Counted from the first letter of the stretch, positions 36,296 through 45,066 are shown. The stretch: DNA of 45,290 nucleotides from an uncultured Bacteroidota bacterium (GCA_937129385.1 CAKZNC010000044.1:1-45290), one strand, 5' to 3'. The notes: generated from the sequence alone by a model not told the origin. Numbers and translations: made by a program.

Positions 36296-37836
36296 TGTTG
36301 TCTGCATATCGCCACATATCCCTTCTCATCCTCCTGGCGGCACTTACAACTGTCCCCGGGTGTTATGAAGAGATCATCATTGAGCATGAAAATGATTTCG
36401 ACGGTCATTTTATCCTTAAGCTAAATGATATTGACGGGTATACAGACCTGCCGGGAAAAAGGATTTTTTTTACAATCCCGGAAGATATAATCGAAGATTT
36501 TAGTCCGCACGTGCAATATTCAGCATACAATTATATGATCTTTAAGGGAGGCGGATTGATCAATGACACGGTCAACGATCTGGGAAGAATCGAAACGGGC
36601 CTTCCCTACCCGCTGGTCTGCTTACAAAATGAAAAAAAAGATACTTTCAACATTGTATTCACCACCCTGCCGCTGATCCATTTCTTTACAGAAGATGAGA
36701 TCAGAGACGAACCCAAATCGCCGGGCACACTATATATGCAATACCGAATGCCCGGTTCAGGTGATGTGGGGAGCATCAGTTTTATTTCTTTTGCGGGTAT
36801 TGAGATCAGGGGGGCTTCATCAATGAAATACGGGAAGGTCTCATACGGCCTCGAACTCTGGAAGAACAAGCAGGAAGATGATTACACCACTTCACTGCTG
36901 GACATGAGGCCCAATGAAGACTGGGTCCTGGATGCGATGTACATCGATGACCTGAGGATGAGGAATAAACTCTCCTTTGATGTCTGGAAACAGATCGCCA
37001 CTGTACCCGCAAACGACACCTCCCGGCAGTTTTTTCCGGGGATCAACATTCGGTACGTTGAATTGCTGATCAACAACCGGTACCTGGGAGTCTATGGCCT
37101 GGGAGAGAAGGTAAATGAGCAACTGCTGGGGTTCTCAGATGATCAGTTGCTGGAAGGAGGTCGCATCTATAAGGCAATCCGCTGGGCCGACGGTTCCACG
37201 AAATTTGAAACCTACCACCATCCGCCGGGCAAGAGTTTTACCTGGGACGGGTGGGAGCAAATCTACCCCAAACACGACACTGCCTGGGTTCCGCTTGATC
37301 GATTGAGGCAATTCGTGGTCTACAGTTCAGATTCAATTTTTAAAGAAAAGGTATTTCAATACTTCGATGCCGACAACCTGGTACATTCACTGCTCTTCCT
37401 GAACCTGATCAAGGGAAATGATAATGCTGGTAAAAACAATTTCCTTGCGCGTTACCGGAGCAATTCGCAATTTTTCATGATTCCATGGGATATTGAATCC
37501 AGCTGGGGCCTTGCGTGGGATCGAAGCACTGTATCGCCTGTGGGGTTCCTGAGTAACAACCTGTATGACCGCCTGATGGCCACCAATGCAGGAAATTTCA
37601 GGGATCAAATCAGCACGCGCTGGTTCCATTACAGGGAGGGAGCGTTTTCAGAAGAACAGCTGTCGGAGATCATCCTTTCGAATTACAACCGGCTGGCGAC
37701 CAGCAAGGCGTATGAACGGGAGGCCGCCACCTGGACCGAGTTTTCGATTGATCCTGAAGAAGAATATGAGGAAATTTCAAGCTGGCTCACCGAGCGACTG
37801 GATTACCTCGATCAGTATTACAGAGCACTTGAATGA
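36295..37836 (+). CDS. CotH-family lipoprotein (second of the CotH cluster)
   Basis: 513 residues with a lipoprotein signal ending TTVPGC followed by YEEIIIEH, nearly the same tail as in the CotH lipoprotein at 32684. Residues ~25-140 look like an Ig-type domain. Residues ~155-500 match CotH: IRGASSMKYGKVSYGLEL (Lys181-Val-Ser183), YVELLINNRYLGVYGLGEKV, GNDNAGKNN (Asp376, Asn381/Asn382) and IPWDIESSWG. The metal motif usually written WDxD is WDIE here, with Glu401 at the second acid. The gene starts on the last base of the previous stop. It ends directly against the convergent lamin-tail gene with no gap. A kinase role is inferred from family membership. Confidence 0.84.
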   Translation: MLSAYRHISLLILLAALTTVPGCYEEIIIEHENDFDGHFILKLNDIDGYTDLPGKRIFFTIPEDIIEDFSPHVQYSAYNYMIFKGGGLINDTVNDLGRIETGLPYPLVCLQNEKKDTFNIVFTTLPLIHFFTEDEIRDEPKSPGTLYMQYRMPGSGDVGSISFISFAGIEIRGASSMKYGKVSYGLELWKNKQEDDYTTSLLDMRPNEDWVLDAMYIDDLRMRNKLSFDVWKQIATVPANDTSRQFFPGINIRYVELLINNRYLGVYGLGEKVNEQLLGFSDDQLLEGGRIYKAIRWADGSTKFETYHHPPGKSFTWDGWEQIYPKHDTAWVPLDRLRQFVVYSSDSIFKEKVFQYFDADNLVHSLLFLNLIKGNDNAGKNNFLARYRSNSQFFMIPWDIESSWGLAWDRSTVSPVGFLSNNLYDRLMATNAGNFRDQISTRWFHYREGAFSEEQLSEIILSNYNRLATSKAYEREAATWTEFSIDPEEEYEEISSWLTERLDYLDQYYRALE

Positions 37837-40434
37837 TTACTTGTAGACAACGGCACAGGCTGCTCTCCTGAGTTGTATCCCCCTCTTTCCGCTGATCCTC
37901 ATATGTACGACATACAAACCCGGGCGGACGATCTTTCCTTCCTGGTCGGTCCCGTCCCAGGCAAAGGTTTCCGGACTGCCGCCGGTGCCGCTGTTGACGA
38001 TTGTGCAGACCGGGTTGCCATTTAAATCAGTAATGAACAGGTCAAATACACCATCGGGTGGTTGCTCGCCGGTCCTGATCTGCAGAAAATCGGCTGTTCC
38101 GTCATTATCCGGACTGAAGACCGGAGGGTGAACCGAGAATTCAATCCCCGGGGGCGGCTCATCTATGTCCCTGGAATTCCTGCTCCCCGGTGTGCCATAT
38201 CCTGCCGAAGTCGCTGCCGAAGTCCAGCAGCCGGATGGAGGCTCGCAGATTCCGGCGTTCATTCGCTCCAGGGACACCCCTGTGGTATTTGCCAGCATAT
38301 CGTGATGCAAAGAATCATGGTAGCAGAGATGGTCGATGATTTGTCCGGACCGGTTGATTAAGCTGATGCACCCTCCGCGGTCGGCAAGCGTCCTCCAATG
38401 CGGCATTCCCAACACGGCAATATCATCCTCCAGGTTCCATTCTTCGCGCAGGGCATAATCTGTCCTGGTGAGCACCACGAATCCGCCGGGGAAGATAAGT
38501 CTGGAATCATCAGAGATTAAAATGCGTTCTGCTTCTTCCGTCTCCTGTCCGGAAACCCTGATGGCCAAATCGCGAAGGTCCAGGAAATCGTTCCCATGGT
38601 TGTGCAGTTCGATGTATTCATTTCCACCGGGCACAGGGTCATACATCACCTCGCTCAGCTGCGGGTGTCCCACTTGCGGCGCTTCCGGCTTTTTAAAACG
38701 CACATGGAATTCTTCGAGTACATTTTCCCGGCAATCGGAAATGCTACTAATCGCCAGGTCATACTCCCGTTTGTCTCTGAGCCCTTCTTGGGTATGCAAA
38801 TACACGACATGATCCACCAGCGGGTAGACGCCGGAAGCAAGGGTTAGCCGGCTTCCGTTCAGCATAAAATCGCCACTCCTTTCTTCTGCCAGGTAGAGGG
38901 TTTCATTAAATGAGACTTTCAGTACAGAGTCGTCTTTAATCCCGAGTGCGACAGGAAAAGGCGGTTCTTTGTCTGTATACTGAACATTTGCTCCATTGCT
39001 CCGGCCCGGAGTTCCTCCACGTGGATCGTCCGACACCACCCAGTTTTCCATTCCGCCACACAGAAATCCAGGATCGGCTCTTTCGAGGGACCAGCCACCT
39101 TCCGACCCGTCCATGTGGTAGCGCTCCATGGCGCCATACATCACCCTGTGTACGGGTCGTCCTAAGCGATCCTCCAGCGCAATCACTCCACCTGAATTTG
39201 CGAGTGCCGCGGATACAGAAATGATGCCCTGAACAGTCAGATCCCTGAAAGCTGCCACACACCCGTAATGGGTAAGCAGGAGGAACGCTCCCGGATCGAG
39301 TACTCCCTGGTCGAGTACATATTCCCTGTTATTGATGTGGATCTTCCAGGCTGAAATGTCCACCGGTGAGTCGTGCCGGTTGAAGAGTTCAATGTACTCA
39401 CATGGTGGCAGGTACACCACGGGCTCCGGGTCGGTCATCAGCTCATTTATGATAACATCCCCGTATTCGGCCAGGTCTTGCATGAAGGTGACGAGTGTGT
39501 CCTTCATTAAATTTCTCTCCCCGTCGGTGACACCGGAAACCCGGATTTGCTGCGGCACGCGGTTGGGGAAATCTACCGGGAAAAAGAGTTGCAGCGAATT
39601 TCCGAAATGCCGGACCGAATCCGGCACCTGGATGTTCCACTGGAAACCGGCAGGATCGAAGGAGGCAACCGGTTCGCTGAAGATTATTTCAAGCTGACGG
39701 GGTGAAGGGAGATGCAGACCTGTCACCACAGGGGGGAGGGTGTCCCTGTAGAAACGGCCCCGGACCTGTATTGCATCGATCCATAGTTTCCTGTCCTGCG
39801 ATGAGGAATAGGCATACCTGAAACCCATGAATTTTCCATGACATTCGCCCTGTTCCTGTCCGCTTCCAGCTGTGACCAGCGAACCTGTCTCGCCTCCGGC
39901 GGAATATTCCACGGTCCATTTACCCGCAGGGAACCGGGTCAGTTTAAAAAGCGGTGCCGACCCTGTACCGAAGACCTCCTCGTAATCCAGTCCGGTGTCA
40001 CAGATCAGGTCGGTATTTGCATCCCCGAGTTGCCAGATCTTCAGGTGATCGTCGTACCCGGTATAATTTACCCCGAATACGATTCCGGATGCAGCCGATT
40101 CTTTGAAGCCTTCGGGATAATCCTTCAGGCAGAAGAATTGCCAGTTGTTGCTGCTGCTGGGAGCATACCCATGCCGGATCCTGAAGGAGAATGACAAGGT
40201 ATCCTCCAGGTCGGGATTGGCCAGGTTGGTCCCGATCAGGTCGGTCCCGGATGCGGGATTGTCGAAGGCATGGTGTAGGGAACCCATACCTTCAATTGCC
40301 TCTTCGGATGCGATCTTCCACCTGTCTGGCGGGGACTGTATCCAGCCGTCCAGGGAATCCTGTTCGAAATCAAATTGCGCAAGACAGCAGGATGCGGGGA
40401 AGATGATGGCAAATAAACAGACGAGATGTTTCAT
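37837..40434 (-). CDS. Secreted lamin-tail/SwmB protein with FlgD-like C-terminus
   Basis: 865 residues with a signal peptide (MKHLVCLFAIIFPASCCLAQ). Order of domains: jelly-roll-like region (~20-230, FDFEQDSLDGW); SwmB-type Ig domain (~235-310); lamin-tail domain (~320-450, INELMTDPEP); second SwmB domain (~490-590); second lamin-tail domain (~595-735, LSEVMYDPVPGGNEYIEL); FlgD/gliding-type C-terminal domain (~770-865) with FSPDNDGTADF and WDGTDQEGKIVRPGLY. The C-terminal domain resembles those of T9SS cargo, though the usual YPNP motif is absent. Domains match those fused to CotH at 2514-9804. It is convergent with, and touches, the second CotH lipoprotein. It may be part of the same surface system. 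No enzymatic motif is seen. Confidence 0.82.
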   Translation of the reverse strand: MKHLVCLFAIIFPASCCLAQFDFEQDSLDGWIQSPPDRWKIASEEAIEGMGSLHHAFDNPASGTDLIGTNLANPDLEDTLSFSFRIRHGYAPSSSNNWQFFCLKDYPEGFKESAASGIVFGVNYTGYDDHLKIWQLGDANTDLICDTGLDYEEVFGTGSAPLFKLTRFPAGKWTVEYSAGGETGSLVTAGSGQEQGECHGKFMGFRYAYSSSQDRKLWIDAIQVRGRFYRDTLPPVVTGLHLPSPRQLEIIFSEPVASFDPAGFQWNIQVPDSVRHFGNSLQLFFPVDFPNRVPQQIRVSGVTDGERNLMKDTLVTFMQDLAEYGDVIINELMTDPEPVVYLPPCEYIELFNRHDSPVDISAWKIHINNREYVLDQGVLDPGAFLLLTHYGCVAAFRDLTVQGIISVSAALANSGGVIALEDRLGRPVHRVMYGAMERYHMDGSEGGWSLERADPGFLCGGMENWVVSDDPRGGTPGRSNGANVQYTDKEPPFPVALGIKDDSVLKVSFNETLYLAEERSGDFMLNGSRLTLASGVYPLVDHVVYLHTQEGLRDKREYDLAISSISDCRENVLEEFHVRFKKPEAPQVGHPQLSEVMYDPVPGGNEYIELHNHGNDFLDLRDLAIRVSGQETEEAERILISDDSRLIFPGGFVVLTRTDYALREEWNLEDDIAVLGMPHWRTLADRGGCISLINRSGQIIDHLCYHDSLHHDMLANTTGVSLERMNAGICEPPSGCWTSAATSAGYGTPGSRNSRDIDEPPPGIEFSVHPPVFSPDNDGTADFLQIRTGEQPPDGVFDLFITDLNGNPVCTIVNSGTGGSPETFAWDGTDQEGKIVRPGLYVVHMRISGKRGIQLRRAACAVVYK

Positions 40435-40543
40435 TTTTCATATATTTATTCCGATTTTTGCTGCTTAATAACTGAAACGGATTGTGTATTTCGAGATCCT
40501 GTTTGTTAGTTAATGTGATGAGAACCCGAAAAATCGTAAGAAA

Positions 40544-41551
40544 ATGAGAGTTGCAATTGTAGGTATCAGCGGAGCGGTAGGCCAGGAGTTATTGAAAGTG
40601 CTGGAAGAGCGGAATTTTCCCCTTGATGAGTTGGTTCTTTTTGGATCAGCCAGGAGTGCGGGAAGGACGTATACTTTCAAGGGTAAACATCTGGAGGTGA
40701 AGGAGCTGATGGAGAATGACGATTTCAAGGGTGTCGACATTGCGCTGACTTCAGCAGGTGGGGGTACATCGAAGAAATTTGCCGATACCATCACAAAACA
40801 TGGTGCCGTCATGGTCGACAATTCCAGTGCTTTCAGGATGGATGAAGATGTTCCCCTGGTGGTACCGGAGCTGAATGCTTCCGATCTTCATGACCTCCCG
40901 AGAAACATCGTGGCAAATCCGAATTGCACTACCATTCAGATGGTGGTATGCCTGAAGCCCATCGAGGAATTATCACATATCAAGCGTGTACATGCTGCCA
41001 CCTACCAGTCGGCCAGCGGTGCAGGCGCAGCTGCCATGGAGGAGCTGGTGGAGCAGATCAAACAGATCGCGGCCGGTGAAGAGGTGACCGTTGACAAATT
41101 CCCGTACCAGCTGATGCTGAACCTGATCCCCCAGGTGGATGTATTTACCGACAACCTCTATACCAAGGAGGAGATGAAGATGTACAACGAATCCCGCAAG
41201 ATCATGCATTCGGATATTGAGGTGAGCACCACATGTGTCAGGGTACCGGTAATGAGGAATCATTCGGAAGCCCTATGGATCGAAACCGAAGATGAGCTTA
41301 CGGTTGAGCAGGTCAGGGAAGCCATGAAAGGTGCCGGGGGAGTGACCCTGGTGGATGATCCTTCAAAACAGGAGTATCCGATGCCGATCAACGGTGAGGG
41401 CAAGGATGACATTTTTGTAGGCAGGATCCGCAAGGACATCACCAACCCGAAAGGCATTGCATTGTGGTGTGTAGGTGACCAGATCAAGAAAGGAGCTGCA
41501 CTGAATGCCATTCAGATCGCCGAATACCTGGTAAAGAACAACCTCGTTTAA
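40544..41551 (+). CDS. asd: Aspartate-semialdehyde dehydrogenase
   Basis: 335 residues, normal length. The NADP-binding loop GISGAVGQE begins at residue 7. The catalytic Cys128 sits in the diagnostic NPNCTT motif. The enzyme reduces aspartyl phosphate to aspartate semialdehyde, the branch point to lysine, diaminopimelate, threonine and methionine, in the cytoplasm. It begins 109 bases from the divergent lamin-tail gene; that gap is A/T-rich but contains no exact TAnnTTTG. Downstream a 160-base gap holds the heptamer repeat and hairpin motif. The conserved active-site phrase [11 protein letters not shown] follows the expected spacing. Confidence 0.96.
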   Translation: MRVAIVGISGAVGQELLKVLEERNFPLDELVLFGSARSAGRTYTFKGKHLEVKELMENDDFKGVDIALTSAGGGTSKKFADTITKHGAVMVDNSSAFRMDEDVPLVVPELNASDLHDLPRNIVANPNCTTIQMVVCLKPIEELSHIKRVHAATYQSASGAGAAAMEELVEQIKQIAAGEEVTVDKFPYQLMLNLIPQVDVFTDNLYTKEEMKMYNESRKIMHSDIEVSTTCVRVPVMRNHSEALWIETEDELTVEQVREAMKGAGGVTLVDDPSKQEYPMPINGEGKDDIFVGRIRKDITNPKGIALWCVGDQIKKGAALNAIQIAEYLVKNNLV

Positions 41552-41580
41552 GCAAAGTATAGTTTATAGGTTTTCAACTG

Positions 41581-41654
41581 ACTGATGGCTGACGGCTGAC
41601 GACTGACGGCTGATGGCTGACGACTGACGACTGACGGCTGACGGCTGACGGCTG
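41581..41654. repeat. Heptanucleotide tandem repeat (RCTGAYG)
   Basis: Ten full units of (A/G)CTGA(C/T)G run in perfect 7-base register from 41581 to 41650, followed by GCTG. The array lies in the 160-base gap between asd and hflX. The unit overlaps the CGACTG core of the array at 16937, read on the other strand. Shorter matches occur at 9925-9935. Confidence 0.9.
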
Positions 41655-41674
41655 CCCTTCGGCAAGCTCAGGGC
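41654..41674. repeat. Interrupted palindrome of the widespread CTTCGRCAAGCTCAG type
   Basis: The core is CCCTTCGGCAAGCTCAGGG, with GCCCT and AGGGC as outer arms. It abuts the heptamer array. Very similar 17-19-base motifs are found between genes in many unrelated bacteria, so it may be a mobile or selfish repeat. Confidence 0.7.
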
Positions 41675-41711
41675 ACTAAAGATATAATTAGTGATAGGAG
41701 AATGATGACAC

Positions 41712-42902
41712 CTAATAAAGCAAATCGTTATAGGGATACCTCTTCACATGTATCTCCTTCACGCTCTGGTAAAGCACGTCTTTCAGGTGGTCGATATTTT
41801 CCTTTTTCAAGGCTGAGATAAACACCACATTGCGGCGCTCGTTGGTCCATCTTTTCCTCAGATCATCCAGGCTCAGGTTTTCTCTCAATTCGGGGGTCAG
41901 GTCGTCATCGTCTTTTTTGACATAGCTGAAATTATCGATCTTGTTGAAGACCATGATCACCGGTTTCTCACCGGCCCCCAGTTCTTCAAGGGTCTTTTCC
42001 ACTACACCGATATGCTCCTCGTAGTTGGAGTGGGAGATATCGACGACATGGACCAGCACATCAGATTCGCGTGTTTCATCGAGTGTTGACTTGAAAGATT
42101 CCACCAGGTGTGTGGGCAGTTTACGTATAAAGCCCACTGTATCGGACATGAGGAAAGGGAGGTTGCCGATCACCACTTTTCGTACGGTGGTATCCAGGGT
42201 AGCGAAGAGCTTATTCTCGGCGAAGACTTCCGACTTACTGAGTTGGTTCATGAGTGTGGATTTTCCCACGTTGGTATATCCCACGAGGGCCACCTGCACC
42301 ATTTTGCCCCTGTTTTTTCGCTGGTTGCTCATCTGCCGGTCGATCTTCACAAGCTGATCCTTCAGTCTGCTGATCTTGTCCCTTATGATCCGACGGTCGG
42401 TCTCGATCTCAGTTTCACCTGGGCCACGTAGCCCGATCCCCCCGCGTTGTCTTTCCAGGTGCGTCCACATCCTTGTCAATCGAGGAAGCAGGTACTGGTA
42501 TTGTGCAAGTTCTACCTGTACCTTGGCGTGTGAGGTCTTGGCACGTTGGGCAAAAATATCAAGGATCAGGTTGGTCCGGTCGAGAATCCTGATCTTAAGT
42601 TCCCGTTCAATGTTCCGCAGCTGGGTAGGTTGCAATTCGTCGTCGAAGATGGCCAGGTCGATTTCGTTCTCCTGGACAAATGACTTAATCTCCTGCAATT
42701 TACCTGTACCAATAAAGGTTTTGGGGTTGGGGGTATCAATTCGTTGGGTAAAGAAACCGGCAGGTGCCACCCCGGCGGTTTTCGCAAGGAATGCCAGTTC
42801 ATCCAGGTATTCGGTAGTCTCCTCTTCCGTCTGTTCCTGACCGATGACTCCGACCAGTACGGCACTTTCGGGTTGCGGTCTGTGATCCCAGTAATCTCCC
42901 AT
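41712..42902 (-). CDS. hflX: Ribosome-associated GTPase HflX
   Basis: 396 residues. The N-terminal HflX domain includes TFIGTGKLQEI and the glycine-rich hinge QRGGIGLRGPGETEIETDRR. It is followed by a helical linker and the GTPase domain with G1 GYTNVGKST, G3 DTVGFI, G4 NKID and G5 SALK. HflX splits stalled or hibernating 70S ribosomes under stress. The ATG at 42902 lies 22 bases downstream of a good -7 element (42924-42931). The C-terminus (KRYPYNDLLY) is short, as in Bacteroidota members. The gene is separate from the lipoprotein gene upstream, which has its own terminator. Confidence 0.95.
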   Translation of the reverse strand: MGDYWDHRPQPESAVLVGVIGQEQTEEETTEYLDELAFLAKTAGVAPAGFFTQRIDTPNPKTFIGTGKLQEIKSFVQENEIDLAIFDDELQPTQLRNIERELKIRILDRTNLILDIFAQRAKTSHAKVQVELAQYQYLLPRLTRMWTHLERQRGGIGLRGPGETEIETDRRIIRDKISRLKDQLVKIDRQMSNQRKNRGKMVQVALVGYTNVGKSTLMNQLSKSEVFAENKLFATLDTTVRKVVIGNLPFLMSDTVGFIRKLPTHLVESFKSTLDETRESDVLVHVVDISHSNYEEHIGVVEKTLEELGAGEKPVIMVFNKIDNFSYVKKDDDDLTPELRENLSLDDLRKRWTNERRNVVFISALKKENIDHLKDVLYQSVKEIHVKRYPYNDLLY

Positions 42903-42923
42903 TCGTCATTTTTAGTGAGGGGA

Positions 42924-42931
42924 CAAAAGTA
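42924..42931 (-). promoter_or_regulatory. -7 promoter element for hflX
   Basis: The minus strand reads TACTTTTG, an exact TAnnTTTG match. It lies directly at the end of the upstream gene's terminator T-run, so transcription stop and start are packed into about 45 bases. Confidence 0.55.
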
Positions 42932-42932
42932 A

Positions 42933-42966
42933 TAAAAAAAAGAGGCCGCCCGAAACGGACAGCCTC
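42933..42966 (-). terminator. Rho-independent terminator after the 42992 lipoprotein gene
   Basis: A stem of eleven positions (42942-42952 with 42956-42966, two mismatches) has an AAA loop on the plus strand. Read on the minus strand it is followed by seven to eight T. It starts 26 bases after the stop of the lipoprotein gene. Confidence 0.8.
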
Positions 42967-42991
42967 ATGAATCTTCTTCAGGTGCAAGTTG

Positions 42992-44173
42992 TTACTTGAT
43001 ATACCTGCGTCCGGTCTCAAGGAGGATTCCCTGTACAACTGGTTTCGCATTTTCAACAGCCTGTTTCACCAAGACAGTCTCAGTCGGGAATTGCTGTTCT
43101 TCCTTCTTCAACAGGTTCTTTGCATCGGAGGGAAGTGCTTCTGCATCACCGATCATGTCATAGGAGACATTATTGAATTTGCTGCTCTCATTGAACGGCA
43201 CTTTTGCCAGTGATCCCCTTGGCTCTCCCATAAGTGAGATGATCTCCACTTCGCCACGAATATCGCAAGTTTTGATTTTTTCCTTTTTGATCATTGTTGC
43301 CATGACATCCTTATAGATCTTGATGTCATTACCGGCAGTATCTTTCATCACGTTTCCGGCACCATCGAGCGCATAATCAAACTTGGTTTTACTTTTCGCT
43401 TTGAACTCGTTTTTTTCCTCTTTCTCGATATTATCTGATACATCGATGGAGAGCACCCTGACGAACATCTCGTAATCGTAATCGTTATCCGGACCAGCAT
43501 GGGCCAGGTGGTATTCGATCCATTCGCTTCCTTCAAGGGCTTTGGTATCCATTGATACCAGGTAATCCAGGTCGATCTGTGGAATACCGATATGCGGATC
43601 CCTGTTTTCGGGGACGACGATTACCCTGCTGATTCCTGCGAGGCGGGCTTCATGAATCATCACCTCGATATCGGGGAATTTATGTCCGCCATATTCATCG
43701 GCCCTGATCAGCTGGTAATAGGCCTCCCTGAAATCGGCTTTAGAAAGGGCGTTGTTCATCAGCTTTTTGCCATTCTGATAAAACTCTTCGGCTGCTTTGT
43801 TCTTTGATTCCACGATCTTGGCGTCATAATCGACATACTCGTAACGGTATGTTTTGCCTTCTACGGTAATTGGAGTAACGGTGCGCACTTTGCTCTGTCG
43901 CTCTTTCAAAGAGGCATAGCGTGCAAACAATTCGTCGTAATAATCCGGATTGTCCTCCCTTTCGAGATACGAGATCCGTTCCAGGTCCCTTTCATTTGCA
44001 AGCTTGTAGGCGCGATCCATAGCTTCGGCGTACTTGGCCTTTGGTTTACGCATCAGCTTTTTCGTGGATTTATTGATGACCTGGTCATAGTTTCCTCGCT
44101 GCATTTGCTTGGTTACGGAACCGCAGGAAGTCAGGATCATTGCTGTTAACAGGATGGGTACAATTCTTTTCAT
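42992..44173 (-). CDS. Lipoprotein of unknown function with helical repeats
   Basis: 393 residues with a lipoprotein signal (AMILTSC, lipid-bearing Cys17). Residues ~20-185 are mostly alpha-helical and charged and could be TPR-like (NYDQVINKSTKKLMRKP, KNKAAEEFYQNGKKLMN). The C-terminal part (~185-393) is mixed beta/alpha with Lys/Asp-rich stretches. I do not recognise a named family, though similar long lipoproteins are common in Bacteroidota. It lies between the tonB-like gene (terminated at 44246) and hflX, with its own terminator, so it is monocistronic. Function cannot be assigned. Location is presumably the periplasmic face of a membrane. Confidence 0.8.
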   Translation of the reverse strand: MKRIVPILLTAMILTSCGSVTKQMQRGNYDQVINKSTKKLMRKPKAKYAEAMDRAYKLANERDLERISYLEREDNPDYYDELFARYASLKERQSKVRTVTPITVEGKTYRYEYVDYDAKIVESKNKAAEEFYQNGKKLMNNALSKADFREAYYQLIRADEYGGHKFPDIEVMIHEARLAGISRVIVVPENRDPHIGIPQIDLDYLVSMDTKALEGSEWIEYHLAHAGPDNDYDYEMFVRVLSIDVSDNIEKEEKNEFKAKSKTKFDYALDGAGNVMKDTAGNDIKIYKDVMATMIKKEKIKTCDIRGEVEIISLMGEPRGSLAKVPFNESSKFNNVSYDMIGDAEALPSDAKNLLKKEEQQFPTETVLVKQAVENAKPVVQGILLETGRRYIK

Positions 44174-44245
44174 GGGTTGATGGTTTTAGTCCGTGGCTAA
44201 TTTAAAAAAAACTTTCTATATACATTGTAAGGTTATGAACAAACA

Positions 44246-44272
44246 AAAAAGGCCGGTTGAACCGGCCTTTTT
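44246..44272 (-). terminator. Terminator after the TonB-like gene, symmetric on both strands
   Basis: A 12-base-pair stem (five A-T pairs plus GGCCGGT/ACCGGCC) closes a three-base loop, with A-run on one side and T-run on the other. It lies 20 bases after the stop of the minus-strand TonB-like gene and would also work on the plus strand. Confidence 0.9.
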
Positions 44273-44291
44273 GAAAGTATTCTTTACGCAT

Positions 44292-44975
44292 TTATTGAAG
44301 AACGAAATTAATAGGGAAGGTAAACAGCACCTTCACTGCTTTACCACGCTGTTTTCCCGGGGTCCACGGAGGTGATGCCATTACCACCCTGATGGCTTCC
44401 TTATCGAGGGCCGGGTCTACGCTACGAACGACCACTGCATCCACAACTTTACCCCTGCTATTTACGGCAAACTGTACGATCACGCGTCCGCTAATACCAT
44501 TTTCAGCCGCAATTTCAGGATACTCAAGGTTTTGTCCAATATACTTCCTGAATTCGATTGCGGGGTCTCCTCCGTTGAAGGTAGGCATATCTTCCACGAT
44601 GTAGAAGATCTGTTCTTCCTGGATCTCCTCTTCGTCATCTTCCACCATGGTAAAGTCATATTCAGTGTCCTCATCCACCTCCATATCGAAATCGAAATCT
44701 TCGATCTCCACATCATCCTCCACGATATCAAGTACCTCTGCTACTTTGGGGGTCTCTGGTTTTGGTTGCTCCTTTGGAGGCTCCTGGCGTCGTGTCACGA
44801 TCATCTCGTTCTCCATCTCGATCTGCGCCACCATCTCCGTATCATCACCAGTGTCAGGCTTCGACGTCCACTCAAATCCGATCAGGATGATCGAAAGAGC
44901 TACGACCAGGCCGACCTGGATAAAAACGCCCTTCTTATTTTCAAGGTCTGCTTTCTTTGATTTCTTTGCTTCCAT
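44292..44975 (-). CDS. TonB family energy-transducing protein
   Basis: 227 residues: short basic cytoplasmic tail (MEAKKSKKADLENKK), one membrane helix (~16-36), a proline/acid-rich linker (~60-125; PPKEQPKPETPK, then a very acidic stretch of Asp/Glu), and a C-terminal TonB domain (~135-227) with YPEIAAENGISGRVIVQF and PPWTPGKQRGKAV. TonB-type proteins couple the proton motive force from ExbB/ExbD to outer-membrane receptors. No exbBD genes are in the window, so its partner receptor is unknown. The strongly acidic linker differs from the Pro/Lys linker of E. coli TonB. A 261-base A/T-rich gap separates its start from the tRNA. Confidence 0.9.
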   Translation of the reverse strand: MEAKKSKKADLENKKGVFIQVGLVVALSIILIGFEWTSKPDTGDDTEMVAQIEMENEMIVTRRQEPPKEQPKPETPKVAEVLDIVEDDVEIEDFDFDMEVDEDTEYDFTMVEDDEEEIQEEQIFYIVEDMPTFNGGDPAIEFRKYIGQNLEYPEIAAENGISGRVIVQFAVNSRGKVVDAVVVRSVDPALDKEAIRVVMASPPWTPGKQRGKAVKVLFTFPINFVLQ

Positions 44976-45066
44976 TGCTATTATTTTTTAGCGCCGTTAA
45001 AAATAACACTATTTTCATTCAAATTCAAACACACTGCTTATCAATTCTAAAATATTCTCATTCTAA

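Noticed and set aside
35705-36307. 200-codon frame opposite the DUF2490 gene
   Set aside because: It is antisense to a gene with a signal peptide and barrel strands, and has no family features.
41581-41654. Possible CRISPR array or coding repeat
   Set aside because: Direct 7-base tandem units without spacers, and no gene frame fits.
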